From Atrina japonica (Eukaryota > Mollusca > Bivalvia > Pterioida > Pinnidae): 64,000 bases of DNA. Positions within the stretch are counted from its first letter, which is position 1, and every line of letters starts with the position of its first letter. Shown one piece after another: positions 32,101 to 43,214 of the stretch. The DNA lies in the NCBI GenBank assembly GCA_030159075.1, contig BROG01000994.1, forward strand, positions 62,001-126,000. The letters are read 5' to 3'. Under the pieces are notes generated by a model that worked only from the letters and a program-made list of their open reading frames with translations, ran no database searches and was not told the DNA's origin. The position numbers were made by a program, and so were the translations under genes.

Positions 32101-35100
32101 ATTTTTATCTTAAGATTCACTTAAGATTTTTCATGCAAACCATAACAATCTTAATTTTACTCTTAAGAGTAAAAGTTATCTTAAGATTTTTTGTGAAAAG
32201 GGCTGCTGAAAGAATAATATTATGATATATTTCATAGATAAAGGATAACAAACTATCACACACGAGGACAAGACAGGATATTTTCAGTCTGTATTAAAGA
32301 TGAGATTGATTATTTTCATAAGATTTACATATGTGCAACGTTGTTGTAGTATTGTTGTTTAACGTCCCACTCAAGAATCTTTCACTCATATGGAGGCGAA
32401 GGGCTTCAAATTTTGGCATATGCTCAGCACTTATGGCCATTGTGCAGTAAGGGTTTGGGTTCTTTAACGTGTCCACACCTACTGTGACACGGGACTTTGG
32501 TTTTTACTGTCTCATCCAAAGGACAGAAAAGGTCAGCTGACTCTATCGAGACTCTAACCTGCTACCCTCCAGTTACGAGCACTCTACTGCAAAGCCATAT
32601 GTGTAACAGTTGTTGAAAAGAACACTTACACTATATCTTTATTTCTTTTATTGGACAATGGTGCCAGTGCAGATGAGAATTCTACTGGCCTGTCCTATTA
32701 TTTACAGGCCGCGTGCCAGTGATAATTTTGAGCCCTGTCATGACTTGAATAATGAGGCTTTAAGTGCAGTCTTTGTAGATATTGACTTAACAATAATGTA
32801 AACTATATATGAAAAAAAAAACTGAACATTGACTCACAAGAAGAAGATTTTTTTTTTTTAAGATGTACCAAGATTGACAGCTTTTTGGAGCCCCTATGGG
32901 TACTAGCCCCCTTTCATCAAAAACTGCCAAATATGGTTTGAATCTGTCCAGTGGTTCTTGAAAGCTGAAGGGTGGATAATAGATATTGGGCCATACAAAT
33001 AGCTCACTAGGTCCTTTGGGCTAGTGATCTTAAAATCCCCTAACTGTGAAGCCATTATTATTTGAATGAAGAATTACAAAACTAATAAACATCAGACTGA
33101 CTGACAGATGCAAACAGAACCCATAACCACCCCAACTCCCTGTGAAAGTGACATATGAATTTCTACACAAGATTATCCTCCAGCAACAGAATTTGGTATA
33201 TTACCTTGTTGACATTCATAGAAGGCAGTAAATGAATACTAAAGAAAGTTCTGGCTTAAGTACCTTGTTGGCATCAGATGGTTGTAGTTACACACTCTCA
33301 TGAATGCTTTTAGCTTTGACCTGTCCTTGGTCTTCTTTTTCCCCATCTTTCTTGTCACTTTACGGGGGTAACGATCGATGCCAGCTACAAGTGCATGACC
33401 ATATGGTTTATCTTGTGTGCCTTCATCATAGTTCTGAGGAAGAAGAATTCAAGGTCATCATTAAAATGTTATTATTTGTTTGGCAAGTCAAGATTTACAA
33501 GTGTGTCAGTTTGTAGTCAATCCACCCTTTTTCTTTTTAATTTTGACAAGTAAATGGGACCCAATTTCAGATCTTTTATAAGAAAAATAAATGTCTGCAA
33601 CACTACCTAAAAAATGATTTGGTCATGGATTTTTAGGTGGGTCTGTTGAGGAGTCACATACATCATTCAATACACACAGGATTTGATTGTTTTTATTTTT
33701 CCTTAAGGAAGTTCACTTATATATATATATATATATTATATCTGTTAGAGAGTGTTTGGAGCAGTAGACAATTCATGTAAAGTAGCCAGCAAAGAAAGTT
33801 TAACATTGTACATGTATGATGACAAAAGTCAATTTTTTTCTGAATACAAGAGAAAGGAAAGGTTTTTTGTCAAAAATAGCTGAAAGAATTTGTCGGCTTC
33901 TACTGAAAAAATCTGTTAGAAGATGCCTTCAACCACAGTAAATGACCTGCAATATATTTCAACATATGATTAATTCCCAATGCAATGAGGGTATGTTAAC
34001 ATGCCATGTCTGCCATTAAAAAGTTTTCATTTTTATGTAAGAGAGTAGTGACATTTCTAATGACCAAATAATAATAAATTAGGGTTGGTGTAAGAACTGT
34101 CACTCCCCCTTTTCTCTGAAGTTTTAGATATGACCAGGAAATGAACCTGGAACATTTCATTTGTGAATCAAACTTTCTACCATTAGAAATATGAAGAAAT
34201 CAGAATGAGCTGTGCTTGTTTAACACAAAAATTTGTCAAGTGAGCATGGTTAAATTCTTATACAGTTGACTCTCAATATCTCAAATTCCACGGGACCACC
34301 GAAAAACTTCCGAGGTTTCAAGAGTTCAAGGTTTTGAGAGTTTCGGAAATTGACCGATGTAGGTTCTTAATACTACACAAAACAAGGTGGAGTTGTGTTT
34401 TCGTAATTTGCATGAATTTTGAATTTTTTATAAACAATTACCGTACATAATTTTCAAACATAAAATCGTGTAAACACTTTATATTTATCACGTATTCGAC
34501 TAGTATATAAACAGTTGTTGACATATAGAAGTCCTGAAATGTTGCTGTAGCCTACAGTATTGCTTGATCTAAAAGTTAAAATACCGTTTGACTGTGACAC
34601 TTATACTCAAAATCGTACTCTATGATGCATCTTTATACAGTAAAGTTTTTTGTTTTGATTGACCTTAATTAATTAACAACCCTGCCAATAATAACTCGAT
34701 TAGATCAAGACCTTCTTGATACCCGGTTATCAAATCACCTTTTGTTTAATCTTCCAGGTAAGGATCCCGGTGTTGGTCTGTCTCGGCGTTTTATAAATTC
34801 ACCAATAAATACTCGAACTTCAAGTTTTCGAGAGTGAAATATAAAGGAATATACAAATCGGCACTTTGAATTGACTTTGAGGTTTCAAGAACTTTGAGGT
34901 TTGAGAGATCAAGAGTTAATTTACTTGATTAATAATGGAAAAAAATCAGGACCAGTACAAAACTTCAAGATTTCGAGAACTTTGAGGTTTCGACGTTTGA
35001 GTCATTGAGAGTCACCTGTATATGATTTCATTTTTGGGTGATACTAGTAGGAGACAAATCTTTTATTGAGTACATGTACTCCAATTTGTGACTTGATGAC

Positions 35101-35185
35101 TTACCTTCACAATCACAGCCTTTCGACCAGCAAAGCGGCCACTGAGTAGCAACACCACCTTTCCTGGTTTCATAAACTTCCCCAT
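24467..35185 (-). CDS. RPL27: Ribosomal protein L27 (eL27), complete coding sequence in 4 exons
   Basis: Structural protein of the cytosolic 60S subunit. Coding exons in order: 35105-35185 ([20 protein letters not shown]...), 33264-33433 ([20 protein letters not shown]...), 28292-28402 ([20 protein letters not shown]...), 24467-24515 ([15 protein letters not shown], stop). All junctions are GT/AG with matching phases; both Arg codons at the last two junctions are split AG|A. Total 411 nt, 136 residues plus stop, the same length as human RPL27, with the conserved [15 protein letters not shown] and [13 protein letters not shown] blocks. The acceptor lies 2 bases before the ATG, so a non-coding leader exon should sit upstream of 35187; I could not place it with confidence. 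Introns contain three DNA transposons and a SINE. Confidence 0.96.
24799..26262. mobile_element. 1.46-kb non-autonomous TIR transposon flanked by GTATA
   Basis: Left end CAGCGCTCTACAATG, right end (complement) CAGGGCTCTACAACAC: 12 of the first 13 bases agree. Direct repeat GTATA at 24794-24798 and 26263-26267. Contains a (TA)n(GT)n tract at 26089-26175 and no transposase frame. Bases 24858-25071 recur at the right edge of the window (63806 onward). Inserted in RPL27 intron 3. Confidence 0.75.
26089..26175. repeat. (TA)n(TG)n(TA)n microsatellite
   Basis: About 30 TA, then six TG, then TA again. Inside the 24799-26262 element. Confidence 0.95.
26268..28291. other. RPL27 intron 3, upstream part
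   Basis: No exon or mobile element with clear ends was recognised. AT-rich intronic sequence. Confidence 0.4.
28292..28402 (-). CDS. RPL27: RPL27 third coding exon
   Basis: 111 nt, acceptor TATTTCAG, donor GTATGT. Encodes [20 protein letters not shown] then [16 protein letters not shown], matching animal eL27. Confidence 0.95.
29799..32205. mobile_element. 2.4-kb TIR transposon, PIF/Harbinger-like ends, probably non-autonomous
   Basis: Left CAGCCCTTTTCACAAAAAAA then TCTTAAGAT; right (complement) CAGCCCTTTTCACAAAAAAT then CTTAAGAT. The trinucleotide CTG flanks both sides (29796-29798 and 32206-32208). The motif TCTTAAGAT and its variants are densely repeated in both subterminal regions. No transposase-like frame found. 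In RPL27 intron 2. Confidence 0.75.
32340..32595 (-). mobile_element. tRNA-derived SINE, older copy
   Basis: Same family as 48718-49007: GTTTAACGTCCCACTCAAGA, CACTTATGGCCATTGTGCAG, TTTTTACTGTCTCATCC, ending in a worn tRNA-like head. Flanked by CATATGTGCAAC (32328-32339) and CATATGTGTAAC (32596-32607), a 12-bp target duplication with one change. In RPL27 intron 2. Confidence 0.85.
33264..33433 (-). CDS. RPL27: RPL27 second coding exon
   Basis: 170 nt, acceptor TTCCTCAG, donor GTACTT. Encodes the most conserved part, including [20 protein letters not shown] and the basic [13 protein letters not shown] segment. Confidence 0.95.
34263..35018. mobile_element. 756-bp pogo/Tigger-like MITE flanked by TA
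   Basis: Left CAGTTGACTCTCAATATCTC, right (complement) CAGGTGACTCTCAATGACTC; TA on each side (34261-34262 and 35019-35020). The subterminal motif TTTGAGGTTTC(A/G)AGAACTTTG repeats near the right end. No transposase. In RPL27 intron 1. Confidence 0.8.
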
Positions 35186-35187
35186 GG
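35105..35187 (-). CDS. RPL27: RPL27 first coding exon
   Basis: Acceptor TTACAG, then CC, then ATG; 27 codons; donor GTAAGT. The KOW-like region of eL27 ([20 protein letters not shown]) is here. The two-base 5' UTR remnant implies a spliced leader exon upstream. Confidence 0.94.
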
Positions 35188-36782
35188 CTGTAATACAAAC
35201 AAGAAATCATGTATGAGAAGCATTCTATCTCAACTTAGCTAAGCACTATGGAGAATTTTTGGAAAGTACTTGATCTGCTGATTGTCTTACAGTAATGTGA
35301 TCAAAGGACATGACATTACATATAAGGAAATCTTAGTACAATTTAGATTATCAATAAAAAGAACCGGGATCATTGAAATCAGATATGAGTCATATTTAAG
35401 TGGAAAAAAAAATCATCTTGCAAGAAATAAAGTATATGACTCTTTGCCTATTATCAATGATCGGGTGTCTTTTTATTAACAATCAAAATCGTAAGATTTC
35501 CTTTGATGTAATGTCACATCCTTTGACTGCATTACCGTAAGCCCATCAGCGAGCATTTCCAGTTTTCGTATGAGTTCAAAATGGACAAGACACGTGAATA
35601 CAAAAAATGATATGTCGCTAGAATAAATGTCTCATAGATGTGGAATAATTTCATGTCACACCTCAGTGATGATCTAAAAGATACAATCAAATATCAGATT
35701 CAGATTTCAGCGATAAGAAATAGATTGTTAAGACAGTTAATAAATTGTAGTGAAAATGCCACACTCACAGCATCTTGCTATGAAGAAAGTATATGGGAGG
35801 ACTTCTGGCCCTGACTTTACCAAAAAAAAAAAAAAATCACTTAAAATCAGGGCAGAAGCATACCATTTCCACTTTCTATTCTTCATACTCATAACAAAGA
35901 CACTAGAGCTAAGCCAATGACTTGTTTCTGTGTTAAATGATTATCATTTATTGAAAACTCTTTTGGTGTTACAAGAACATGATACTTTTGAAATGAATTT
36001 TAGTCCAAAATAATTTTATTACTATAACACCCCCCCCCCCCCATGATCAAAACTTTTACGGGTTTCGGGAGAATGCTAAATTCTGACCATTCATTGGGTT
36101 CAAGTACAATAAGAAATTACCCACTAGCCCAATTGCATACTTCAAAGAAACTCAAGATATTTAAGGCTATTGTCGAGTATTGAACCTTCTTTCGACCCCC
36201 CCCCCTCCCCACTTCTTGAACTTCAAGGGTCTCGCCATCTCTTTTTATATAAATAATATGCCTATGTTCTCATAAATTTATTACAAATAAGACTACAACC
36301 GATATGATACTCTCGAATTAACAAAACTTTAATACAAAACGTATTTTCACTTGTTTTCATTCTTGATGATTATGTATCGTAGTCATTCGGAGCGATATCG
36401 CATCAAATAATCAGTTTTTAATAAGATGAAGAGACAACCAATACAAAATTATCTCCAATATAAATTATCTGAATTTAAGGCTTTCATTTAATGATAGAAA
36501 GTAGTATTTTATTGATAGATGGTTTCGATATTTAGTCGATTGATGTTCACATGTCTTGTAATCTACCTCTCTTGAATGGCCGACGGGATTACAGAGACCA
36601 AATCTCGTTTTCTGCGGAGCTAGGAGGAAGAAATAAACTGGCTACCTGTTCTTTTTATGTCAGAGAATGGGCAGGTAACTCGCATGAGTTTCGTGGAAAA
36701 CACATGGCGGGATTACACAATGCACGATGTCAGTATTATATTATCAGTGGCAAATTCAATGGGACGTAAAGGGTGTACGTCC
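35188..36782. other. RPL27 upstream region; leader exon expected but not placed
   Basis: Contains the foldback element 35286-35541 and homopolymer C runs near 36030 and 36200. A weak candidate leader exon on the minus strand is about 36580-36640: pyrimidine-rich TTTCTTCCTCCTAGCTCC, later GAGAG followed by GTAGAT. This is only suggestive. Confidence 0.25.
35286..35541. mobile_element. 256-bp foldback element with arms over 100 bp
   Basis: Left arm CTTACAGTAATGTGATCAAA, GGACATGACATTACAT, AAGGAAATCTTA. The complement of the right end reads CTTACGGTAATGCAGTCAAA, GGATGTGACATTACAT, AAGGAAATCTTA. The arms extend to GATCATTGA. Almost the whole element could fold into one hairpin. Confidence 0.8.
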
Positions 36783-37214
36783 CAGGGGCGGATCCAGGAT
36801 GTTTTGAAAGGGGAAAGGGGGAGAGATTGCTTGAGAATTTTTATCATTAAGAAATGCGTGCGCTGAAGGTGCGTGCCTTCAGAGACGATGGGTCTGCCGT
36901 TTTGAATTTTTCAAAGGGGAAGGTTGCAACCCCTTAAATCCGCCAATGTGTCCCCCTGTTTGTATGCTAAAGTAAAGGTTTATATATAGAGAATAATTCT
37001 CTATACGAACTTCGTTCTATTGTTGTCAGTTATACACAATAAATTATTATCGGGGTGTACTGCACGGACATGTAAAGAATTTGGGTAAGAGTTGATAATC
37101 TTCTTTAATTCCAATTCTTCACTCAGAATAAACCAGAACTCACCATTTTGCGTTTATTATTAAAAAAAAAACACACTTTACACCCACTCTTTGAAATTCA
37201 TGGATCCGCGCCTG
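36783..37214. mobile_element. 432-bp MITE with CAGGGGCGGATCCAGG ends
   Basis: Left CAGGGGCGGATCCAGG, right (complement) CAGGCGCGGATCCATG. An internal TTAAATCCGCCAATG echoes the ends. I see no clear target duplication. Ends of this type occur on hAT-like miniature elements in many animals. Confidence 0.55.
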
Positions 37215-37435
37215 ATTAATACAGACCTACTCGCTGGTAATAGCAAATCTAATGACAATGAAGTTTACTATTTTGGTTTTTAAAAAATTAGGTATCCTAT
37301 ATTTTTATGGATAAATAGAATGGGGAACTGATTGCAAACTGGCTCTCTCGGGCTTTTAGCTCTGCTTTTATAGTATCTTGTACATTTGATTTTTTTTCCG
37401 TCCGTGGTCTGTGGTCCGTCGTCCGTCCTTAAACA

Positions 37436-38095
37436 ATTCTTGTTATCGTATTTCTCAGAAAGTACTGAAGGGATCTCTATGAAATTTGACATATAGGTTC
37501 CCCTTGAGGTTTAGTTATGCAGTGTACATTTTTCAGGTGGATCGGATTACAAAATGGCTATTCTGAATTTTGACAATTAAAGTTTGTTATCGCTATTTCT
37601 CAGAAAGTCCTGAAGGGATCCTTATCAAATTTCACATATAGGTTTTCCTTGAGGTCTAGTTGTGCAGTGTACATTTTCAGGTGGATGGGATTACAAAATG
37701 GCTGCCAGGCGGCCATCTTGGATTTTTACAATTCAAGTTTGTTATCGCTATTTTTCAGAAAGTACTGAAGGGATCTTTATGAAATTTGACATATAGGTTC
37801 TCCTTGAGGTTTAGTTGTGCAGTGCACATTTTCAGGTGGATGGGATTACAAAATTGCTGCCAGGCGGCCATCATGGAATTTTACAATTCAAGTTTGTTAT
37901 CGCTATTTCTCAGAAAATACTGAAGGGATCTTTATGAAATTTATATATAGGCTCTCCTTCAGGTCTAGTTGTGCAGTGTACATTTTCAGATGGATCGGAT
38001 CACAGAATGGCTGCCAGGTGGCCATCTTGGATTTGACAATTAAAGTTTTTTTTATCGCTACTTCTCAGAATGTTTTGAAGGGATCTTTATGAAAT
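37436..38095 (+). repeat. About 150-bp tandem repeat, five units
   Basis: Units share TTATCGCTATTTCTCAGAAA, GTACTGAAGGGATCTTTATG, AAATTTGACATATAGGTTC and AAAATGGCTGCCAGGCGGCC. Period is about 147-157 bp with small indels. Open frames inside it are by-products. Confidence 0.8.
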
Positions 38096-38289
38096 AAGAC
38101 TTGTTGAAATATATGCTATTAAAGGTCAGTTCAGCATCCTTTATGAATTTTAAGATATTATAAATTTGTTTTAGAATGTTACTTTTCAATAATTTTTTAC
38201 CATTATGCTTTTGTGATAGAATTGACATTGAAAGCAATTGACTGACTGTTTATAATTCTTGCGCACGATTCATATGCAAATGAGTTTTG

Positions 38290-38671
38290 GTCAAGTTTCC
38301 ATAACTGTGCATTGGTCATGTACTCCTGACCCAGTAGAAACCTCAAAGAGAAAGTCACCTGTATTGGAGTCTGATATGATAAGGGTCTTCAAGGAAGTAG
38401 GGTGGCCAAGTGCCAAAGGACAAATAGAACTGTTAAACAACAAGTATCTCCTCAGGTTATCGATGTTGGTGTACAAACATTGACCAGTGTTAGGCTTGTC
38501 TATGCTGAGGTTCAGACAGAACCCGTACATACAATTTCAGATACGATCATAATTGACAAAAGTATCCAAGTAGATTTGTTCAAGATCAAAACAGTAAAAC
38601 CTACTACATATGAAATTGAAGGCGTCAACACCACCATCTGTGAAATAAAACAATCTGTTGTTTTCGAGTAG
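38290..38671 (+). pseudogene. Unassigned coding-like segment with repeated Q-T/V-Q-V-D motifs, one frameshift
   Basis: Two adjoining open frames read as one protein if a frameshift near 38415 is assumed: DPVETSKRKSPVLESDMIRV then, in the next frame, QQVSPQVIDVGVQTL, AEVQTEPVHT and DKSIQVDLFK, ending EIKQSVVFE. Composition looks like real coding sequence. Three short motifs (GVQT, EVQTE, SIQVD) resemble dynein light chain LC8 ligand sites, but this is only a pattern. I do not recognise the family; it could be part of a mobile element. Confidence 0.3.
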
Positions 38672-38789
38672 AATGTAGCTTCATACACATGATATGATTG
38701 TTCATTTCTACATAATGGCTTTAGCTTTGTTTATAATGCGGGACGCACTGTGATTAGAGGCGTGGGTAATATGACGGTTTCATAATATA

Positions 38790-39322
38790 AAAAACTTCAG
38801 ATACCAAAGTATAAATCAACAGAATGTCCAGGACATAGATACAAATCCAGTAAAAATGGACAAACACGGACCTCTAGAAACCAAGAGGTGGGATCAGGTG
38901 CCATGGAGGAGTAAGCATCCCATGTCGACCGGTCACACCCGCCGTGAGTACACAGTCACGTCCAATGAAACACGTGAGGTGTGTATCCTCGTCACAATTG
39001 GTACAGACGCCTCAACAACCGCCAACGAAAAGGCAACTCAACATTTCACTTAGTGAAACAGAGTAGTCGCAATCAAGACTATTATACCGACCGTAAAATT
39101 TGCTGAACGTTGACATTAAACGCGGTTTTTTATATCACTGTGTCAATAATTTGTCAGTGAGTAGTTTACCTCTGTATATGAAATCTTCATATGTTTTACA
39201 CGTTTTGTATGAATAAAGGAACAGGTCGGCCAATAAAGGAGCACAATTGGTTCCCATAGGAATGCCGACAGTTTGTTGAAAGACAACGTCTCCGAACATT
39301 ACAAATATATTGTCTATTATTA
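38790..39322 (-). mobile_element. Penelope-like element copy D, internally deleted 3' fragment
   Basis: Shares the 3' non-coding tail (GGACCTCTAGAAACCAAGAG, CAGGTGCCATGGAGGAGTAA) and the C-terminal coding part with copy B. It then jumps near 39205 from the ARACTTYEDF region straight to the motif B region (GIPMGTNCAPLLADLFL). About 360 nt that would hold the YIDD catalytic motif are missing. Confidence 0.85.
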
Positions 39323-39329
39323 AATGATG

Positions 39330-40287
39330 TATCTATTTTTGTGTTAAGTTTTATAAGGAAAACTTCCAAAACTCTTGAATTAATTAAAGTATACTTATTT
39401 TAGTTCATAGTTACGTTTCATTTCATGTCCGCACAAAAAGGCACGCATATTTTATCTTTACCGTGGTACAGATAGGCCAGTTAGCATGTAATCGTATTGT
39501 ATCTAATTTTGTGCAAAAGTAGGATTGAAATCTGCAAAGCAGCAGCCAATGAAATTCAAGAATTATTGACCAATCAGTGTTAATCTCCATTTATATAAAT
39601 AAAGCTACCAATATTCTTCGAGGTCAGTTTGTAAGTTGCAAGTTGAACTAACAACATTAGCAAAAGCTGATAATTGAACGGGACAGTAGTAATCTGTTTA
39701 TCACAGATAAAGAGTGACTATTGTCTTCTAATTTGGGGATAGTTTTGTATAAGGTTGAGACACAGTCACAGAGTGGTGTTTGAACCGTAGGTCTCAGACT
39801 CTAGTGCTGAAAACACACACTAGCAGGCAGTGTAGCCTAAACACATATACGAGTTCGGAGACCCACTGTAATTCAATCTCTGTAATTAAACTGATTTATT
39901 GTGATTCCCTGAAACTCTTATAACAGTTACTATAGTTAAATGTCAATTCTTGTTGCATTAGTTTATAGTTGTCGTTGTATTTTATCGTTAAATCACAAGT
40001 AGTGTTTTTAGTCTTTTTTAAGGTAAAAACATTTTTTTTCTGTAACTGGACATGTTTTGACATACAGTTGTAAATAATGATCAAAATTATTGCTCATTTG
40101 AAGAAAACTTCAGAAATATTTAAAAATTGTTTCCGTACGTATTCAAATTTTGAGAACCGTACTCAACGTATTTGATAATTTTTATTGGACAATCATACGA
40201 CAAAAAATGTGAATGAGGTTGAGTATTGGGTAAGTATGGTGACCTTGGGGTCTGGTATTAAGCGATATGCCCGTGAATTACCAGTTC

Positions 40288-40328
<41 letters not shown>

Positions 40329-41440
40329 TACTGTGCGTATATAGTAATAATTACGTGTGTGTGTTTGTGTATGTGTGACCGATGTATGCAGTGTTAAGAC
40401 GGCATACCGATCATTCCAATCACACATAATTAAGCGCACGTCAGCTAGTACACATGATCATCAGCACTACAAAACAACAACATCAGTTTACACGTTATCA
40501 TTACTATTGATGTTAGCAAGTTCAGCACTACGTATCTTGTCGTGTAATACTGGGTCCATCCAAGTATGGCAAATGGTCAAATATACTGGTATATTTATTG
40601 TCCAAATATTTAGAACTTTACCTCATATAAACAGAAATATGAAAATAATTTCGAACTTTTGAATATAAAAAATATATAGGCCTACAGTATGTGTATACAG
40701 TGCACTATTGTATATACATTTTGACTTTCCAGATTACACTTCCTCATTCCCGTTATTTACCAAGGTCAGAATTACAGGTTGTTTTGCCACATAATAACTG
40801 GTATTATTATTGGTATTTAAGTTTGTTGTTTACACAAATCGACAACCAAGATTATCTATTTGTATTATGTTAAATGAATACTTCGGTTTACTTGTTTCTA
40901 GATCCCTACGCCATTGTATAGTAATTTGTAACTATCAATACTATTCAGCAAATAAAGTTCAAACTAATACGTTATAACGCGAAAAAAAAGATAAAAAACA
41001 ACAACAACAACAACAAAAACCCCCAAAATTGCACCAGTAGAAATGCGAAATAAAAGAAAAAAATCCTGATTTTTTTTTATTATTTTAACAATCTGCTCAT
41101 TTTCTTCAATATTTCTTTTTGTGTACTCTAAATTCACGTCCTATTATTCTCAGTCAACTTTTGTTTTTCTGCATCAATATTTACTTTGGTTTTCCGACTT
41201 ATCTTCTCTATTCTATCTTTTTCCTTATCTTCGTTCTCAATCTGTAGCCTTTGTAGATAAAGTTGGTGTGTATTTTCCAGCTTGAAGAAGAACTTTTGAA
41301 AGGTACATTCGACGATCGTCCCTAGACTCTATAACATGAGTCTTTGATACTTCTTGAATCATTTAATGAAATCTCTGAGAGAAGCGTTCTTTCACTTGTC
41401 ACACTTCTGATGTTTTCACTCATGCTTTTTTCCATCTCAG
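39330..41440. other. Intergenic, no gene recognised
   Basis: Contains a GATA microsatellite (40289-40328). Otherwise AT-rich sequence in which I recognise neither coding exons nor element ends. Confidence 0.4.
40289..40328. repeat. (GATA)10 microsatellite
   Basis: Ten uninterrupted GATA units. Confidence 0.97.
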
Positions 41441-41462
41441 GATTGCAATGTACAAGACAATG

Positions 41463-43045
41463 TAAAAACATCAAATACCAAAGTATAAATCTATAGGATA
41501 TCCAGGATATAGGTACAAATCTGGTAAAAAAATGAACAAACACTAACCTTCTGGAAATAAAGAGTGGGATCAGGTGCCATGGAGGAGTAGGCATCTCCTG
41601 ACGACCGGTCACACCAGCCGTGAGTCAAATAAAAATGAAATACACGAGGAACGAATACTCGTCACAATTGGTACAGACGCCTCAACAACCGCCATCGAAC
41701 AGGTAACTCAATAGTTTACCTACAGAGTGAAACAGAGTAATCGCAAACAAGACTATTATACCGACCGTAAAATTTGCGGAACATTGATATCAAGCGCGGT
41801 TTTCGATATCCTTGTGTCAATAATTGTCAGTGAGTAGTTAATCTCTATATATGAAATGTTCATATGTTGAACACGCCCTGGCATGTCGGATCATTTGTGA
41901 AATATAAACTCCATATGCGGGTGATTGTGGGAAATTACTACTTAAATGTGAAAAATTTACGATGGGAAAGCCGAAATCGTCGCGTTTGTCGTATAGCTTA
42001 GTTGTTAATTTCCCGTCTGTGTCTATAGTAAGTAAGATGTCTAAGTATGAAGCGTGTGTGCTGGATTTTATTGTATCTTTAATTTCTAGTTCGCTGGGAT
42101 ATATCGCATTGACACATGTATGAAAATTGTCATTATTAATTGACAAAACGTCGTCGATATATCTAAATGTCAAATTTAAGGAGACCGCTAACTTTTTCTT
42201 CTTTTGAATCAACAGTTTCTAAATGAAGTCTACTTCTTTATATCAACGAAAGTGTATATGTGTGTAGAATCAGAGTGGTAATGGACAAAATAAGTATCAT
42301 GGTGACCAATCACTAGATATTTAAATTTTCGGGTACCACCTTTAGTGAAATAACAGTTGTCTATGATGATAAAAAAGTCTCTCTGTTAATTCTTTATGTG
42401 GAATTGTTGTGTAAATAGTATAGTAATCGTATGTTTTGATACTGTGAATCCGAGAAAAATTGTGTGCCTTCAAATTTTTTAGAAGGTCTTTAGAATTTTT
42501 AAGTACCCATATCCGATTTACACCGCTTCTATAATAAGCAACTTTACAGTATTTCTGAAGTTTCTGCTTAACGCCTGTTAGTATCTTGGTAAAGAGGAAA
42601 TATAAAGGCTTGGTATTACATTTGCTGGACCCTGCTATATACCTCTGCTTATTTGGGGTTTAGTGAAGTTAAGGTATCTAATATAAATGTGGTAGCTCAA
42701 AGTCAGTGTCGGTTATAGGTACATCAAAACGACGTTATACGGACACGTGATTTTAAAGGATCTCGTCCTTTGAAAGTGGGCTACGTGTGTATGTAGGATT
42801 ACTAGAATTCGTATTAAACCCAAGTTCTTCTAATAAACAATTATAGTTATGCCATGCAAATAAAATTTATTTTATTTGAGGCTTTGTCTGCTGGGACCAG
42901 TACATATTGGTCATGTAATCCAGCTCGGTTACCATTTCAGGGTCACTAAATACAGAGGGAAAACATGTTTTCATAGTTCCTTTAAGTTTGCGAATACGAG
43001 ATTGGGTTTACTAAGTTTTTAGAAGTGTTTTGTACTGATGTGAAC
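41463..43045 (-). pseudogene. Penelope-like element copy A, 5'-truncated and decayed
   Basis: Minus-strand reverse transcriptase relic. The best-preserved frame (41838-42212) carries LTFRYIDDVLSINNDNFHTC (motif C) and YLDILLTIDTDGKLTTKLYD. Upstream, in broken frames, are the GGTRKFKYL region and LLEELGFNT. The 3' tail at 41463-41640 matches the other copies. It starts at the KLKGTMKT region, so the GIY-YIG and linker parts are absent. Confidence 0.85.
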
Positions 43046-43061
43046 CAGTCGCAACTTTCAT

Positions 43062-43150
43062 TTAATCACTAACCCCTGAAAACAATAGACTTGTCTGTAT
43101 ATCAATGACTGAATCAGTCCAAATGTATCTTTAGGGGGTGAATAAGTTAC
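43062..43150. mobile_element. Foldback element, copy 3 (inverted)
   Basis: Complement reads GTAACTTATTCACCCCCTAA ... CAGGGGTTAGTGATTAA; same family as 112-202. Adjoins the 5' end of Penelope-like copy A. Confidence 0.65.
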
Positions 43151-43214
43151 AGAACCTGGTTCCAATAATATTCAATTCTATGGTAAGTTATTTGTCGAAT
43201 TTCATCTGCTTCCT

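Noticed and set aside
32294..32476. 60-codon frame on the minus strand
   Set aside because: Lies wholly in a SINE copy.
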